Counted from the stretch's first letter, positions 53,864 through 63,625 are shown. The stretch is 64,000 nucleotides of DNA from Fructilactobacillus lindneri DSM 20690 = JCM 11027 (GCF_002907375.1 NZ_MIYK01000016.1:59907-123906), one strand, 5' to 3'. Notes: a model not told the origin generated them from the letters alone. Translations and numbers: made by a program.

Positions 53864-54979
53864 TTGACTCGAATTAATCCTAAGTTTCATATAAAGTGGC
53901 TTACAATTTTATTAACTTTATTGATCGGAATTGGAGCAATGGTGTTTACGCATTTTGATGCTCCATTTTATCATCAGACCGTTGCACAAGTACAAAAAGT
54001 CCATAATTATGGTCGTACAAAAGTAACCGATGAATTTCATAACCAAGATTTTCAAGAAAATCAAACCGTGACGCTTAAAATTTTAAATGGTAAAGACCGC
54101 GGGAAAATTATGAAGTCGAAAAACCAATTTTCCGGTGCTGGCGCGACCGATATGCAATATCATGCTGGACAACAGGTGTTTGTGCATTTAGGAAACAAAA
54201 AATCCAACAAGTCTTCAATTTTAATCAATGGATTTAAACGTGATACGGTAGTTGTTTTTTTAGTTTGGCTGACAATTAGTTTATTATTATTGATTTTAAA
54301 ATTCAGAGGATCGATGGCTTTATTAAGTTTAGTAATTAATGCGCTTCTCTTTTTCGCGGCAGTTGAAATTGATGTAGGAACGAATTTTAATCCGTTTATT
54401 TTGTTTTCCATTTTGGCAGTTATTTTTACTTTTGTGACGGCAGCTTTAATCTTTGGCTGGTCCAAAGAAACGCTTGTCGCGATTGCTTCAACTATTTGTG
54501 GAACGGCTGCCGCTATTTTGATTGCTTACTTAGTTATGTCGGCTACACATCAACGCGGCATGAATTTTGAAATGATGGATTATGTGACCCAACAGCGACT
54601 GCCATTATTTTTTGCAGGTAGTATGATTGGCTCATTAGGAGCAATCATGGATCTTTCAGCCGACATTACTTCTAGTTTATTCGCTGTTTATCGAGAAGAG
54701 CCGGAGTTGACCTTTTGGCAATTATTTAAGAATGCGAGAAAGATTGGACGATCAATTATGGGACCATTAATTAATGTTTTATTCTTGATTTTTGTAGCTG
54801 GAACTTTTCCCATGATGGTACTTTTCATGCGAAATGGAAATAACTGGGGCTATTCATATTCCATGATTATGACGCTGGGAATCGTTCAAAGTTTGATTAG
54901 TGGAATCGGGATTGCACTAACAGTACCTATTACTGGTTTAATTGCTGGAGGTTTATGTGAAACGAAGGTGATCAAATGA
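53864..54979 (+). CDS. YibE/F-family membrane protein, first subunit
   Basis: A 371-residue membrane protein of the YibE/F family. One N-terminal helix is followed by an extracellular domain of about 110 residues (around TVTLKILNGKDRGK and GQQVFVHLG) and about seven helices. TTG 53864 is chosen because GGAGATGG lies 7 bp upstream; an in-frame ATG at 53846 lies upstream of that site. It overlaps the partner gene by 4 bp. The family often occurs as such pairs and is probably a transporter; the substrate is not known. Confidence 0.82.
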   Translation: MTRINPKFHIKWLTILLTLLIGIGAMVFTHFDAPFYHQTVAQVQKVHNYGRTKVTDEFHNQDFQENQTVTLKILNGKDRGKIMKSKNQFSGAGATDMQYHAGQQVFVHLGNKKSNKSSILINGFKRDTVVVFLVWLTISLLLLILKFRGSMALLSLVINALLFFAAVEIDVGTNFNPFILFSILAVIFTFVTAALIFGWSKETLVAIASTICGTAAAILIAYLVMSATHQRGMNFEMMDYVTQQRLPLFFAGSMIGSLGAIMDLSADITSSLFAVYREEPELTFWQLFKNARKIGRSIMGPLINVLFLIFVAGTFPMMVLFMRNGNNWGYSYSMIMTLGIVQSLISGIGIALTVPITGLIAGGLCETKVIK

Positions 54980-55740
54980 CAACTATTACAGCGTTAATTT
55001 TTGTTTTATTTGGCGCAATGTTGCTAGCAGGTGGTAAACAAGGATTTGTTTCATTTTTAGGCTTGATATTTAATTTTGGTCTAGTCTTTATGTCGGTTGT
55101 CTTGATTTCGTTTGGAATTCCTTATTTGCTTGTGACCTTGATTAGTGCCGTCATCATTTTAGTAATTACCATCTACTTTGGTAATCAACAGGGACGAAAT
55201 GCCGATATTGCGTTTTTAACTTCCTTAATTGTAGTAGGACTAGTGATTTTACTAATTATTCCAGTTGAGCATTGGGCTCAGGTTCAAGGCTTTGGCGTTG
55301 AAAATACCGAGGATTTAGAGGGACTGTCATTGCAGCTAGGCGTTCGATTTCTCGATGTTTCATGTGCTATGACGATTTTGAGTTGTTTAGGGGCAGTTGC
55401 TGAAGCTGCTGTCGCATTAGCCACAGGGTTAGTTGAACTAGAAGATCATGATAAAACCATCACTGATACTAAGTTACGTAAAGAAGGCACCAAAGTTGGA
55501 AAAGAAATTGTCGGTACTGCCTTTAATACTTTATTCTTTGGTTTTTATGGTGAATTAATCGGTTTGTTTATCTGGTTTGCTCGTCTCCATTATGATTTTG
55601 GAATGGTATTAAATGATAAAATTTTTGTTTCCGAGTTTATCATGACGCTGATTTCTTCAATTGGAATAGTTTTGACAATTCCAATTACCATTTATATTGT
55701 GATTTTTCAAAAACATCGACGAAAAAAAGTAAATAATTAA
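54976..55740 (+). CDS. YibE/F-family membrane protein, second subunit
   Basis: A 254-residue membrane protein with about seven helices, coupled to the preceding gene by an ATGA overlap. It carries the family phrases GVRFLDVSCAMTILSCLGAV, ALATGLVELEDH and KVGKEIVGTAFNTLFFGF. It lacks the extracellular domain of its partner. The pair is usually annotated as a putative transporter; no experimental role can be read from the sequence. Confidence 0.82.
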   Translation: MTTITALIFVLFGAMLLAGGKQGFVSFLGLIFNFGLVFMSVVLISFGIPYLLVTLISAVIILVITIYFGNQQGRNADIAFLTSLIVVGLVILLIIPVEHWAQVQGFGVENTEDLEGLSLQLGVRFLDVSCAMTILSCLGAVAEAAVALATGLVELEDHDKTITDTKLRKEGTKVGKEIVGTAFNTLFFGFYGELIGLFIWFARLHYDFGMVLNDKIFVSEFIMTLISSIGIVLTIPITIYIVIFQKHRRKKVNN

Positions 55741-55840
55741 ACAAGATTCGGCTAAATTGGACCCGATGGGACTAATTTAGCTGAATTTTTTAGTTAAACA
55801 ACTAAAGTTTAATTGCAGAAAATTAGGTAGTCCAAAATAT

Positions 55841-55854
55841 TGCAAGCGTTTTCA
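55841..55854. promoter_or_regulatory. cre site (CcpA operator) upstream of pyruvate oxidase
   Basis: TGCAAGCGTTTTCA fits the relaxed cre consensus TGNAANCGNTNNCA. It overlaps a -35-like TTGCAA (55840-55845) that is 17 bp from CATACT (55863-55868), so bound CcpA would block RNA polymerase. Confidence 0.65.
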
Positions 55855-55892
55855 AAAGGTACCATACTTATAGTATGAAAGGGAGGTAATAT

Positions 55893-57716
55893 ATGATGAA
55901 AGATGTAAACAAAGTTCCTGCTGCTGTAGCAATGTTGAAGGTAATTGAAGCTTATGGGGTAAAGGATATTTATGGTTACCCAGGTGGATCAATTAACTCA
56001 ACGCTTAAAGCACTTGATATTGAAAAAGAAAAAATTAATTACATTCAGATTCGACACGAACAAGTGGGAGCATTAGCTGCCGCAGCTCATACTAAGTTAA
56101 CAGGCAAAATTGGAGTTGCATTTGGTTCTGCTGGACCAGGAGCAGTTAACTTGTTAAACGGATTATATGATGCTAAAGAAGATCATGTTCCGGTTTTAGC
56201 ATTAGTGGGACAAGTTGGTCACGATAACATGAATTACAACTATTTCCAAGAAATGCCTGAGGTTCCCATGTTTGAAGATGTGGCTGTTTATGATCGATTA
56301 GTCATGACTCCCGAAAGTTTGCCTCATGTCATTGATAGGGCCATCCACGAAGCTTATGCTAAAAAAGGGGTCGCTGTAGTAGTAATTCCAAATGATTTTG
56401 GTTTTGATTTGATTCCAGATGTCAGATATGATTCCGCTTCACAAACCTATAACAAGCCAGCTCCTGAACCACAAGCAACTGATGCCGAAGTTGATGAATT
56501 TTTGCAGTTAGTTAAAGATGCTAAACGTCCTGTTATTCATGTTGGTCGTGGAATTAAAAATGGTGGCGACAAATTAATTGAATTATCGAAAAAATTACAA
56601 ATTCCATTAGTTATGGATGGTTTAGCTAAAGGATATGTCAATGAAGATTATGAGGGGAATTTGGGTACTGCTAACCGAGCTGCTTCCAAAGCCGCTGATG
56701 AGATTTTGGACGTATCTGATTTAGTCATTGCTATTGGGGGAGATTTTCCATTTGCTAATAGTTTTTATGCTACTCATGATTTCAAGTACATTCAAATTGA
56801 TAATCAAACAATTGAACTTGGTCGTCATCATGTTCCAGAATTAGCAATTTGGTCTGATGCAACGCAATTTGTTGAAAAAGCACTTGATCGTAGTGAAACT
56901 GTTGCTCCTAGTGGATTCTTTAAAGCCGCTGCTGCTGATATGCAAAACTGGAAACAATATATTAAAAAGATGTTGGCCAGTGATGATGAAAGTTTGACAC
57001 CTGCTCAGGTTTATAATCAAATTAATCGAGTTTCTAATCCAGATACAATTTATTCAGTTGATGTTGGTGATAATATAATTAACACCTTTAGATATTTGAA
57101 TATCAGACCTACGAATCAATGGGTCATTTCAGCTTTATTTGCAACGATGGGTTCTGGAGTACCAGGTGCAATTGCAGCTAAATTAGATAATCCGAAAAAG
57201 CAAGTCTTTAATATTGCTGGAGATGGTGCTTTATCAATGGTAATGCAGGATTTGGTTACTATGACTAAATATCATTTACCAATTATCAACATTGTTACCC
57301 AAAATGGTGACTTAAGTTTCATTAAGGGTGAGCAAGAAGATTTACCAATGCAATTTTATGGTCTTGATTTACAACAACAAGATTTTGCGATGATTGCTAA
57401 AGGAATGGGATTAGATGCGATTCGAGTAACAGATTATCGTGAACTCCCTGCAGCATTTGATAAAGCCGTTCAGGCTGCCAATGCTGGAACTCCATTTTTG
57501 ATTGATATTGTTATCAATGACAAACGTGGATTGCCTGTTGAAGATTTGGATGTCAAAATTGTTGATGGAAAATTAGAAGAATCAGTTAGTCATAAATACA
57601 AAGATGACAAACCAGCTGGTAAAACTTATAGTTTGCAAGAATTCTTTGATTACTATGGTGGACAAGATCTTTTACCATTAGCTCATTATTTTTATGAATA
57701 TGATGTAAAATTGTAA
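55893..57716 (+). CDS. poxB: Pyruvate oxidase
   Basis: A 607-residue flavoprotein that converts pyruvate, phosphate and oxygen to acetyl phosphate, carbon dioxide and hydrogen peroxide. The family is clear from YGYPGGSINSTLKALD, the thiamine glutamate in QIRHEQVGALAAAAH, GSAGPGAVNLLNGLYDA, and the TPP/Mg motif beginning GDGALSMVMQDL. It resembles the Lactiplantibacillus PoxB and the streptococcal SpxB. The cre site and aerobic reaction suggest use when sugar is scarce and oxygen is present. A short inverted repeat, CATACT-TAT-AGTATG, lies in the promoter. Confidence 0.95.
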   Translation: MMKDVNKVPAAVAMLKVIEAYGVKDIYGYPGGSINSTLKALDIEKEKINYIQIRHEQVGALAAAAHTKLTGKIGVAFGSAGPGAVNLLNGLYDAKEDHVPVLALVGQVGHDNMNYNYFQEMPEVPMFEDVAVYDRLVMTPESLPHVIDRAIHEAYAKKGVAVVVIPNDFGFDLIPDVRYDSASQTYNKPAPEPQATDAEVDEFLQLVKDAKRPVIHVGRGIKNGGDKLIELSKKLQIPLVMDGLAKGYVNEDYEGNLGTANRAASKAADEILDVSDLVIAIGGDFPFANSFYATHDFKYIQIDNQTIELGRHHVPELAIWSDATQFVEKALDRSETVAPSGFFKAAAADMQNWKQYIKKMLASDDESLTPAQVYNQINRVSNPDTIYSVDVGDNIINTFRYLNIRPTNQWVISALFATMGSGVPGAIAAKLDNPKKQVFNIAGDGALSMVMQDLVTMTKYHLPIINIVTQNGDLSFIKGEQEDLPMQFYGLDLQQQDFAMIAKGMGLDAIRVTDYRELPAAFDKAVQAANAGTPFLIDIVINDKRGLPVEDLDVKIVDGKLEESVSHKYKDDKPAGKTYSLQEFFDYYGGQDLLPLAHYFYEYDVKL

Positions 57717-57730
57717 AAATATTTTGATTT

Positions 57731-57767
57731 AAAAACAACCCCCACTTTAATGTGAGGGCTGTTTTTG
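57731..57767 (+). terminator. Terminator of pyruvate oxidase gene
   Basis: AAAAACAACCCCCAC pairs with GTGAGGGCTGTTTTT (a few mismatches) around a 6-base loop. Confidence 0.8.
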
Positions 57768-57826
57768 TATATAATGGAAATAACTATTACAATTCTAAAC
57801 ACTTCGGAAGGAAGTATTTAACGAGT

Positions 57827-58609
57827 ATGATTTTACAATTTGTTTTTTTGATAGCAGCCGGGATTGTGGCGGGATTATTAGCCACGATTGCTGGATTAGC
57901 TTCGATTGCCTCTTATCCAGCGTTACTAATGGTAGGAATTCCACCAGTGGTTGCTAATGTTTCTAACACGGTTTCACTAATTTGTACCGGTTTAGGTGCA
58001 ATTCCTGCTTCTTTAAAAGAATTAAAAGGGCAGTGGAAGCGAGCATTTTATTACACAATTTTAGCTGTAATCGGAAGTTTAATTGGAAGCTCATTACTTT
58101 TGATTGCTCCAGCTTCAACTTTTGAAAAGGTAGTTCCATTTTTTATCTTTATTGCTGGTTTTATGTTAATTCTTTCTGGACGTGGGACCGAGATTAAAGC
58201 GGAAACACAGCTAAAACGAGATGCTGAACATCCAACTCGTCACCGCTGGATTCAAGTTGCTAGTTTTGCCGGGATTATTTTTGTTGGTGGTTATCTAGGT
58301 TATTTTGGCGCTGCTGGTGGAGTAGTTTTATTGGCTATTTTAGCAATTATTACGCGCGAAAGTTTTGCTAAGTACAATGCTGTGAAAAACGTGATGACAT
58401 TTGCTTGTAATATTGCCGCAACCGCACTTTTTATTTTCAAGGCTACCATTGATTGGGGAGCAGTTTTACCGCTTGGAATCGGGTTATTGATTGGTGGTTA
58501 TTGTGGTCCTTTAATTGTCCGTCATGTTAACATCCGTATTTTGCGGATGTTAATTGCTATTGCATCATTTATTTTAGCGGGATATTTATTTGTAAAAGCT
58601 TATTTCTAA
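57827..58609 (+). CDS. TauE/SafE-family sulfite/anion exporter-like permease
   Basis: A 260-residue membrane protein with about eight helices. The two TauE/SafE half-repeats are visible: AGLLATIAGLASIASYPALLMVG, trimmed to ATIAGLASIASYPALL, near the start, and YFGAAGGVVLLAILAIIT in the second half. The ATG at 57827 is chosen on hydropathy; the longer frame has 25 polar codons read from the poxB terminator region. GGAAGGAAG lies about 12 bp upstream, a longish spacing. The substrate is unknown. Confidence 0.85.
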   Translation: MILQFVFLIAAGIVAGLLATIAGLASIASYPALLMVGIPPVVANVSNTVSLICTGLGAIPASLKELKGQWKRAFYYTILAVIGSLIGSSLLLIAPASTFEKVVPFFIFIAGFMLILSGRGTEIKAETQLKRDAEHPTRHRWIQVASFAGIIFVGGYLGYFGAAGGVVLLAILAIITRESFAKYNAVKNVMTFACNIAATALFIFKATIDWGAVLPLGIGLLIGGYCGPLIVRHVNIRILRMLIAIASFILAGYLFVKAYF

Positions 58610-58671
58610 CACGAAAAGATGTTAAAATAGAATTAGTATAATTAAAACGTCTTGGATCGAGGTGTTAGTAG

Positions 58672-58818
58672 ATGAAAATATTTTATTGGTGTATGGCAGC
58701 CTTTTGGGTATTAACTTTGGTTGTAATGTTATTCCCAATGGGAATGATGCCAGCAATGTATATGATGATAGCTGGAATGCTGGTTCACAGTATTGTATGT
58801 GCTGTAAGACAAAAATAA
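58672..58818 (+). CDS. 48-residue methionine-rich small membrane protein
   Basis: A short frame with ATG 58672 and stop 58818, directly before a strong terminator. GAGGTG lies upstream at a normal distance, and TATAAT at 58637-58642 may be its -10. The product has ten methionines in 48 residues, two hydrophobic segments (about 4-21 and 26-44) and a basic end (VRQK). Position, signals and composition support a real gene. Methionine-rich membrane peptides can bind copper or fold into membranes, but no function is claimed. Confidence 0.6.
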   Translation: MKIFYWCMAAFWVLTLVVMLFPMGMMPAMYMMIAGMLVHSIVCAVRQK

Positions 58819-58823
58819 GGTAT

Positions 58824-58870
58824 AAAAAAACTTCGTAAGCATGGATTAATCCGTGTTTACGAAGTTTTTT
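58824..58870. terminator. Bidirectional terminator
   Basis: AAAAAAACTTCGTAA pairs with TTACGAAGTTTTTT, with an imperfect upper stem. It lies between the 48-residue gene and the convergent DUF308 gene. Confidence 0.87.
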
Positions 58871-58884
58871 GTTTGAAAATGTGC

Positions 58885-59412
58885 TTAAAAGGCACGAACA
58901 ATCATTTTGATTCCTTCAATTACAAAGTAAATTGCAATTAAAAGAATGACTAAAGCATTTGAAACCATTGGTGAGAAGAATAAGAAAATCCCAATAAATA
59001 CTCCTAAAATTCCACAAATCAGAGTTAGGTAGTAATAAGGTTTCTTTGAAATCTTATTGGCTTTAACAGTTTTGTAAATATCAATCGCTGAATCAACCAT
59101 AAACCAGAGCGCAAAGGCAATCGCAATTAGAAAGAAACCAAACGAATTACTAAAAATTAATAATAACCCAACCAGAACGTCGACAATGGCATCAATGATA
59201 AATTGATAACCACCCATATTAAGTTCTTTTTCAAGTTGTTTATGAAGGACAATATGGTAAGCTCCCATACAAAGAGCGATAATTCCAATCACCATTATTA
59301 ATGAACGAAAGGCTGCAAAGGGACGGGCAAAAATAGTAAGTCCCAAACCAATAAAGATAATTCCAGCGATTAATGACCAATAGTCAATTTTCTTTTTTTC
59401 ATCTGTGTACAT
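58885..59412 (-). CDS. HdeD/DUF308-family membrane protein
   Basis: A 175-residue membrane protein with about six helices of the HdeD-like DUF308 family; relatives occur in acid-stress loci of other bacteria, but the function is unproven here. The repeats are visible as IAGIIFIGLGLTIFARPFAAF, shortened to GIIFIGLGLTIF, and GILGVFIGIFLFFSP. ATG 59412 is chosen because AAGGAG lies 8 bp upstream; the longer frame adds ten codons with that site inside. Confidence 0.82.
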   Translation of the reverse strand: MYTDEKKKIDYWSLIAGIIFIGLGLTIFARPFAAFRSLIMVIGIIALCMGAYHIVLHKQLEKELNMGGYQFIIDAIVDVLVGLLLIFSNSFGFFLIAIAFALWFMVDSAIDIYKTVKANKISKKPYYYLTLICGILGVFIGIFLFFSPMVSNALVILLIAIYFVIEGIKMIVRAF

Positions 59413-59463
59413 TAAAAAAACTCCTTTTAAATTATTTAACACTTTAATTATAAACTAAAAAGC

Positions 59464-60657
59464 CTAATAATTTTTCACATTTTTATCAATTTTCATTTCA
59501 TGACTAACAACGTAAGTTATTAAGGCTGATACGAAGAGGATTCCAGCCACAATTGCATATGGAATATGGGGATTAATGTCCATCAATGATCCAGCGAAGA
59601 TTGGACCAGCGATATTACCAATGCTAGTCAGCGACATGTTTAGTCCATTAATTAACCCTTGGTTACGGTTGCCAAAACGAGTCAGCATTGTAGTAATAGC
59701 AGGTCGTAAAACATCAAAGGCACAAAATACCAATAGGGTTGCAATGATAACTTCAATAGCGCTATGGGCAAATAAAAGCCAAACAATTCCAATCGTACTA
59801 ATTAAAAAACAAATTCGAGTTAGTCTAATTTCACTAAAAAAGTTAACTAATTTATCAAACAGTAGGACTTGCAAGATAAGTGAGAAAATTCCATTTAAGA
59901 TTAGGGTGATTGAAATTTCATTTAAAGTAAATTTAAAAACTTGGTTAACATACAACGTATAAATACTTTCAAACCCGGCTAGTCCGAATGAAGAAATGAG
60001 AATCATCGTAAAAAGAATTATCACCACTTTACTCATGATGGCTTTTAGTCCCTTTTCGGTAATGTTAACTTGACCAACCTGATGACCATTACTTTGATTT
60101 TTGATGTGTTTAGGTAAACCAACCACGAAAATGACAGCAGCTACTAATCCTGCGGCTCCAGCAAACCAGAATGGTGTTTTGTAACTGATATTGGCTAATA
60201 CGCCTCCAATCCCGGGTCCGATAATTAAGCCACCACTTAAAGCAGCTGAAATCCAGCCGATTACTTTGGCACGATCGCGTTCGCTGGATAAATCAGCTGC
60301 CATCGCCATCGAAGTAGTTCCAACCATGTCGGCTGAAATCCCACCGATACTTCGTGAGATATCAAATAACAGCAGACTGTTGGAAGCGGCAAACATTAAC
60401 TCGGAAAACATATATAGGAGTAGTCCAGCGGTTAATATTGGAGCTCGCCCCATTTTATCGGAAATCCGTCCGACAATTGGCGAAAAAATGAACTGTGCTA
60501 GCGCGTACAGGGAAGTCATTGCTCCCATTTCGCCCGCAGTTAAATGATATTCAGATTTAATAAAAGGCTCAACCGGAATAACTAGACTCCATCCCAGGCA
60601 AATGATGAAGTTGGCCGCAATAATAATGAAAATGGCACGTTTCGTTTCTTTTGACAT
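59464..60657 (-). CDS. MFS transporter, DHA1 (multidrug) family
   Basis: A 397-residue, 12-helix exporter. The loop-2/3 motif is GRISDKMGRAPI, and motif C-like GPGIGGVLANISY lies in TM5, which marks a drug antiporter. Related proteins include NorA- and TetA-like exporters. AGGAAG precedes the ATG. It lies next to the DUF308 gene on the same strand, with 51 bp between. The substrate is unknown. Confidence 0.85.
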   Translation of the reverse strand: MSKETKRAIFIIIAANFIICLGWSLVIPVEPFIKSEYHLTAGEMGAMTSLYALAQFIFSPIVGRISDKMGRAPILTAGLLLYMFSELMFAASNSLLLFDISRSIGGISADMVGTTSMAMAADLSSERDRAKVIGWISAALSGGLIIGPGIGGVLANISYKTPFWFAGAAGLVAAVIFVVGLPKHIKNQSNGHQVGQVNITEKGLKAIMSKVVIILFTMILISSFGLAGFESIYTLYVNQVFKFTLNEISITLILNGIFSLILQVLLFDKLVNFFSEIRLTRICFLISTIGIVWLLFAHSAIEVIIATLLVFCAFDVLRPAITTMLTRFGNRNQGLINGLNMSLTSIGNIAGPIFAGSLMDINPHIPYAIVAGILFVSALITYVVSHEMKIDKNVKNY

Positions 60658-60814
60658 ATTTTTTCTTCCTTAAAATTGAGAATGAGATAGTTTTATTATA
60701 ATTCAATTGTCGATATCTTAAAAAAGAAATTTCGCTATTCTTTACTATTAATAGTAAGTCGGCTACAATTGCAAAAATGTAAAAATTATTTAGAAAGCCA
60801 AAGAGGGATTGAAA

Positions 60815-63355
60815 ATGGCAGAGATAAAACGATTGTATGATGTTTTTCAACCAGATCATTATGATGTTTATTTTGATATAAATCGTCAAAATAAAACAAT
60901 TCACGGGAAAACGATTATTACTGGTAATGCTGACAAATTGGAGATTGCCGTTAATCAAAAAAATTTAGTGGTTACAGAAGTGATTGCTGATGGAAAACCG
61001 GTTGATTTTACGACTGATAACCAAGCAGAAACATTAAACATTCAACTTCCTAAGACTGGGAAAGTTGAATTAACGATTACCTACCATACTAAGCTGACTG
61101 ATTCGATGATGGGAATCTATCCTTCTTACTACCAAGTAGACGGAGTTCAGAAACAGATTATCGGAACGCAGTTTGAAACTACTTTTGCTCGTGAAGCATT
61201 TCCAGGAGTGGACGAGCCAGAAGCAAAAGCGACGTTTAGTCTTGCTATTAAGTTTGATGAACACGATGGCGAAACCATTTTAGCTAATATGCCTGAAGAT
61301 CATGTGCAAAATGGGGTTCATTATTTTGTTCCAACTGTTAAAATGTCAACTTATCTAGTTGCATTTGCTTTTGGAGAATTACAAAGCAAGATTACTACTA
61401 CTGATAGTGGAGTTAAAGTGGGAGTATTTGCTACTAAGGCTCATCAAGCAAACGAGTTGGATTTTGCCTTAGATATAGCAAAGCGTGCTATTGAATTTTA
61501 CGAAGATTTTTACCAAACACCATATCCACTGCCTCATTCTTGGCAGTTAGCGCTACCAGACTTTTCGGCAGGAGCAATGGAAAACTGGGGCTTGATTACT
61601 TACCGGGAGTCTTATTTGCTGCTTGATCCAAACAACACTTCTTTAGACGTTAAGCAGTTAGTTGCGACGGTTATTACCCATGAATTAGCTCACCAATGGT
61701 TTGGCGATTTAGTTACTATGAAATGGTGGGATGATTTGTGGTTGAATGAAAGTTTTGCCAATATGATGGAATATGTGGCAGTTGATGCCCTTAATCCTGA
61801 TTGGAATATCTGGGAACTGTTTCAAACTTCTGATGTTCCAGCTGCTTTACAACGTGATGCTACGGATGGAGTTCAGTCGGTTCACGTTGATGTGAATGAT
61901 CCAGCCGAAATTGATGCACTCTTTGATTCAGCCATTGTGTATGCCAAAGGGGCACGGATGCTAGTGATGGTACGTTCTTTACTTGGCGATGAGGCTTTGA
62001 GAAAAGGACTCAAGCAATATTTTGCGGCTCATCAATATGGCAATGCTACTGGAAGCGACTTATGGCAAGCGTTAGAAGATGCTTCCGGATTAAAAATTGG
62101 CGCTATCATGGATTCATGGTTAGAACAACCTGGTTATCCAGTGGTAACAGCAAATGTTAACGATCAAGGTAAGCTGATTTTATCACAGCAACAGTTCTTT
62201 ATTGGTGGTGGCAAGGATGAAGGACGCATATGGAAGATTCCTTTGAACGGTAATTATCCTGAAACACCACAGATTATGGATGACAAAACACTTGAACTAG
62301 GTGACTATCAACAATTAAGAGCACAAAACGACCAGCCATTCCGTTTGAATATAGGAAATAACTCTCATTATATTGTTAAATATGATGAAAAATTATTACA
62401 GGATATTTTACATCATGCTGATACTTTGACACCGATTGATCAACGTCAGCTATTACAGGATTTACGCTTGCTAGCTTCTGCACAGCAGGTTTCTTATGCG
62501 GACTTGATTCCATTGCTGGTCCGATTTTCAACTAGTCATTCGGCAACGGTAAATGCTGAAATTTACCAAATTGCTAATAGTTTACGAATGTTTGTAGAAC
62601 CAGCTTCTCCTGCTGAACAGCAGTTGCGAGAATTGTTTGATCGATTAAGTCATCAACAAGTACAACGGTTAGGATGGCTTCCTAAAGCTGATGATAGTAA
62701 TGATGATCAGCTAACTCGTCCATTTGTATTAAATGCCTCACTTTATGCACAAAACGAAGCATCAATTCAACAAGCCCACGAATTATTTGAACGTTATCAA
62801 AATGATTTAATTGATTTGTCAGCAGATGTGCGTGGTTTGGTATTAAAAAATGAAGTTCAAAACTTTGGTAGTGAAGCGTTATTTACTAAATTATTGGATG
62901 ATTATCAAAAAACTGCGGATGCCAGCTTTAAAAGTGATATTCGTTTAGCACTTCCAAATACAACTAACCCTGAGTTGATTCAACAAATAGTTAATAATTT
63001 TGAAAATGCTGCTGTGATTAAACCTCAAGATTTGCGAGCTTGGTATCGGGGATTATTAAATAATGAAGCTGGACAACAAGCCGCTTGGGATTGGATTAGA
63101 AATGATTGGCAATGGTTAGAAGATACAGTTGGTGGTGATATGGAATTTGCAACCTTTATTACAGTTACTGCCAACATTTTTCATACGCCTGCTCGTTTAG
63201 CAGAATTTGAATCATTTTTTACACCTAAGTTGCAAACTCCAGGATTAACTCGTGAAATTAAAATGGATCTTGATTTAATTAAAGGAAAAGTTTCGTTGAT
63301 TAATAAGGAACGAAATGTAGTTAATGACACCATTAATCAAGTTCTTAATAAATAA
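60815..63355 (+). CDS. pepN: Aminopeptidase N (lysyl aminopeptidase)
   Basis: An 846-residue M1-family zinc metallopeptidase, cytoplasmic, that removes N-terminal residues from peptides, a main peptidase of lactic acid bacteria. The substrate-binding GAMENWG is at about residue 259, the zinc motif HELAHQWFG lies about 30 residues further on, and the third ligand is in NESFAN. The ERAP1-like C-terminal domain is present. ATG 60815 is chosen because AGAGGG lies 7-8 bp upstream; TTG 60809 is too close. The length fits PepN (about 840-850). Confidence 0.97.
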   Translation: MAEIKRLYDVFQPDHYDVYFDINRQNKTIHGKTIITGNADKLEIAVNQKNLVVTEVIADGKPVDFTTDNQAETLNIQLPKTGKVELTITYHTKLTDSMMGIYPSYYQVDGVQKQIIGTQFETTFAREAFPGVDEPEAKATFSLAIKFDEHDGETILANMPEDHVQNGVHYFVPTVKMSTYLVAFAFGELQSKITTTDSGVKVGVFATKAHQANELDFALDIAKRAIEFYEDFYQTPYPLPHSWQLALPDFSAGAMENWGLITYRESYLLLDPNNTSLDVKQLVATVITHELAHQWFGDLVTMKWWDDLWLNESFANMMEYVAVDALNPDWNIWELFQTSDVPAALQRDATDGVQSVHVDVNDPAEIDALFDSAIVYAKGARMLVMVRSLLGDEALRKGLKQYFAAHQYGNATGSDLWQALEDASGLKIGAIMDSWLEQPGYPVVTANVNDQGKLILSQQQFFIGGGKDEGRIWKIPLNGNYPETPQIMDDKTLELGDYQQLRAQNDQPFRLNIGNNSHYIVKYDEKLLQDILHHADTLTPIDQRQLLQDLRLLASAQQVSYADLIPLLVRFSTSHSATVNAEIYQIANSLRMFVEPASPAEQQLRELFDRLSHQQVQRLGWLPKADDSNDDQLTRPFVLNASLYAQNEASIQQAHELFERYQNDLIDLSADVRGLVLKNEVQNFGSEALFTKLLDDYQKTADASFKSDIRLALPNTTNPELIQQIVNNFENAAVIKPQDLRAWYRGLLNNEAGQQAAWDWIRNDWQWLEDTVGGDMEFATFITVTANIFHTPARLAEFESFFTPKLQTPGLTREIKMDLDLIKGKVSLINKERNVVNDTINQVLNK

Positions 63356-63382
63356 ATTAAAAAAATACTTTCGTATTATAGG

Positions 63383-63420
63383 AGACTAACATTTATTTTT
63401 ATCAAATGTTAGTCTTTTTT
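63383..63420 (+). terminator. Terminator of pepN
   Basis: AGACTAACATTT pairs with AAATGTTAGTCT around an 8-10-base loop, followed by six T. Confidence 0.88.
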
Positions 63421-63515
63421 ATTTACAAATTACGAACGAAATCAATAATACTTTTATTAATTTATGCTTTTAAAAACTTGTGTTTAAAATATTTTGACTT
63501 TTTTTGACCAAACTG

Positions 63516-63544
63516 TTGACATAGGAATTAACCGGGTGTATATT
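63516..63544 (+). promoter_or_regulatory. rrn promoter P1
   Basis: A perfect TTGACA (63516-63521) and TATATT (63539-63544) are 17 bp apart. Confidence 0.8.
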
Positions 63545-63625
63545 ATTAATTGTCGCTTGAGGAATGGCATGTTTTTATGATTAAAAATTGAAAATAAATT
63601 TTTTAAAATTAATTGTTAAAAACGT

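Noticed and set aside
55353..55368. TGTTTCATGTGCTATG in the second YibE/F gene as a fourth parS
   Set aside because: Only the left half matches; four right-half bases are wrong.
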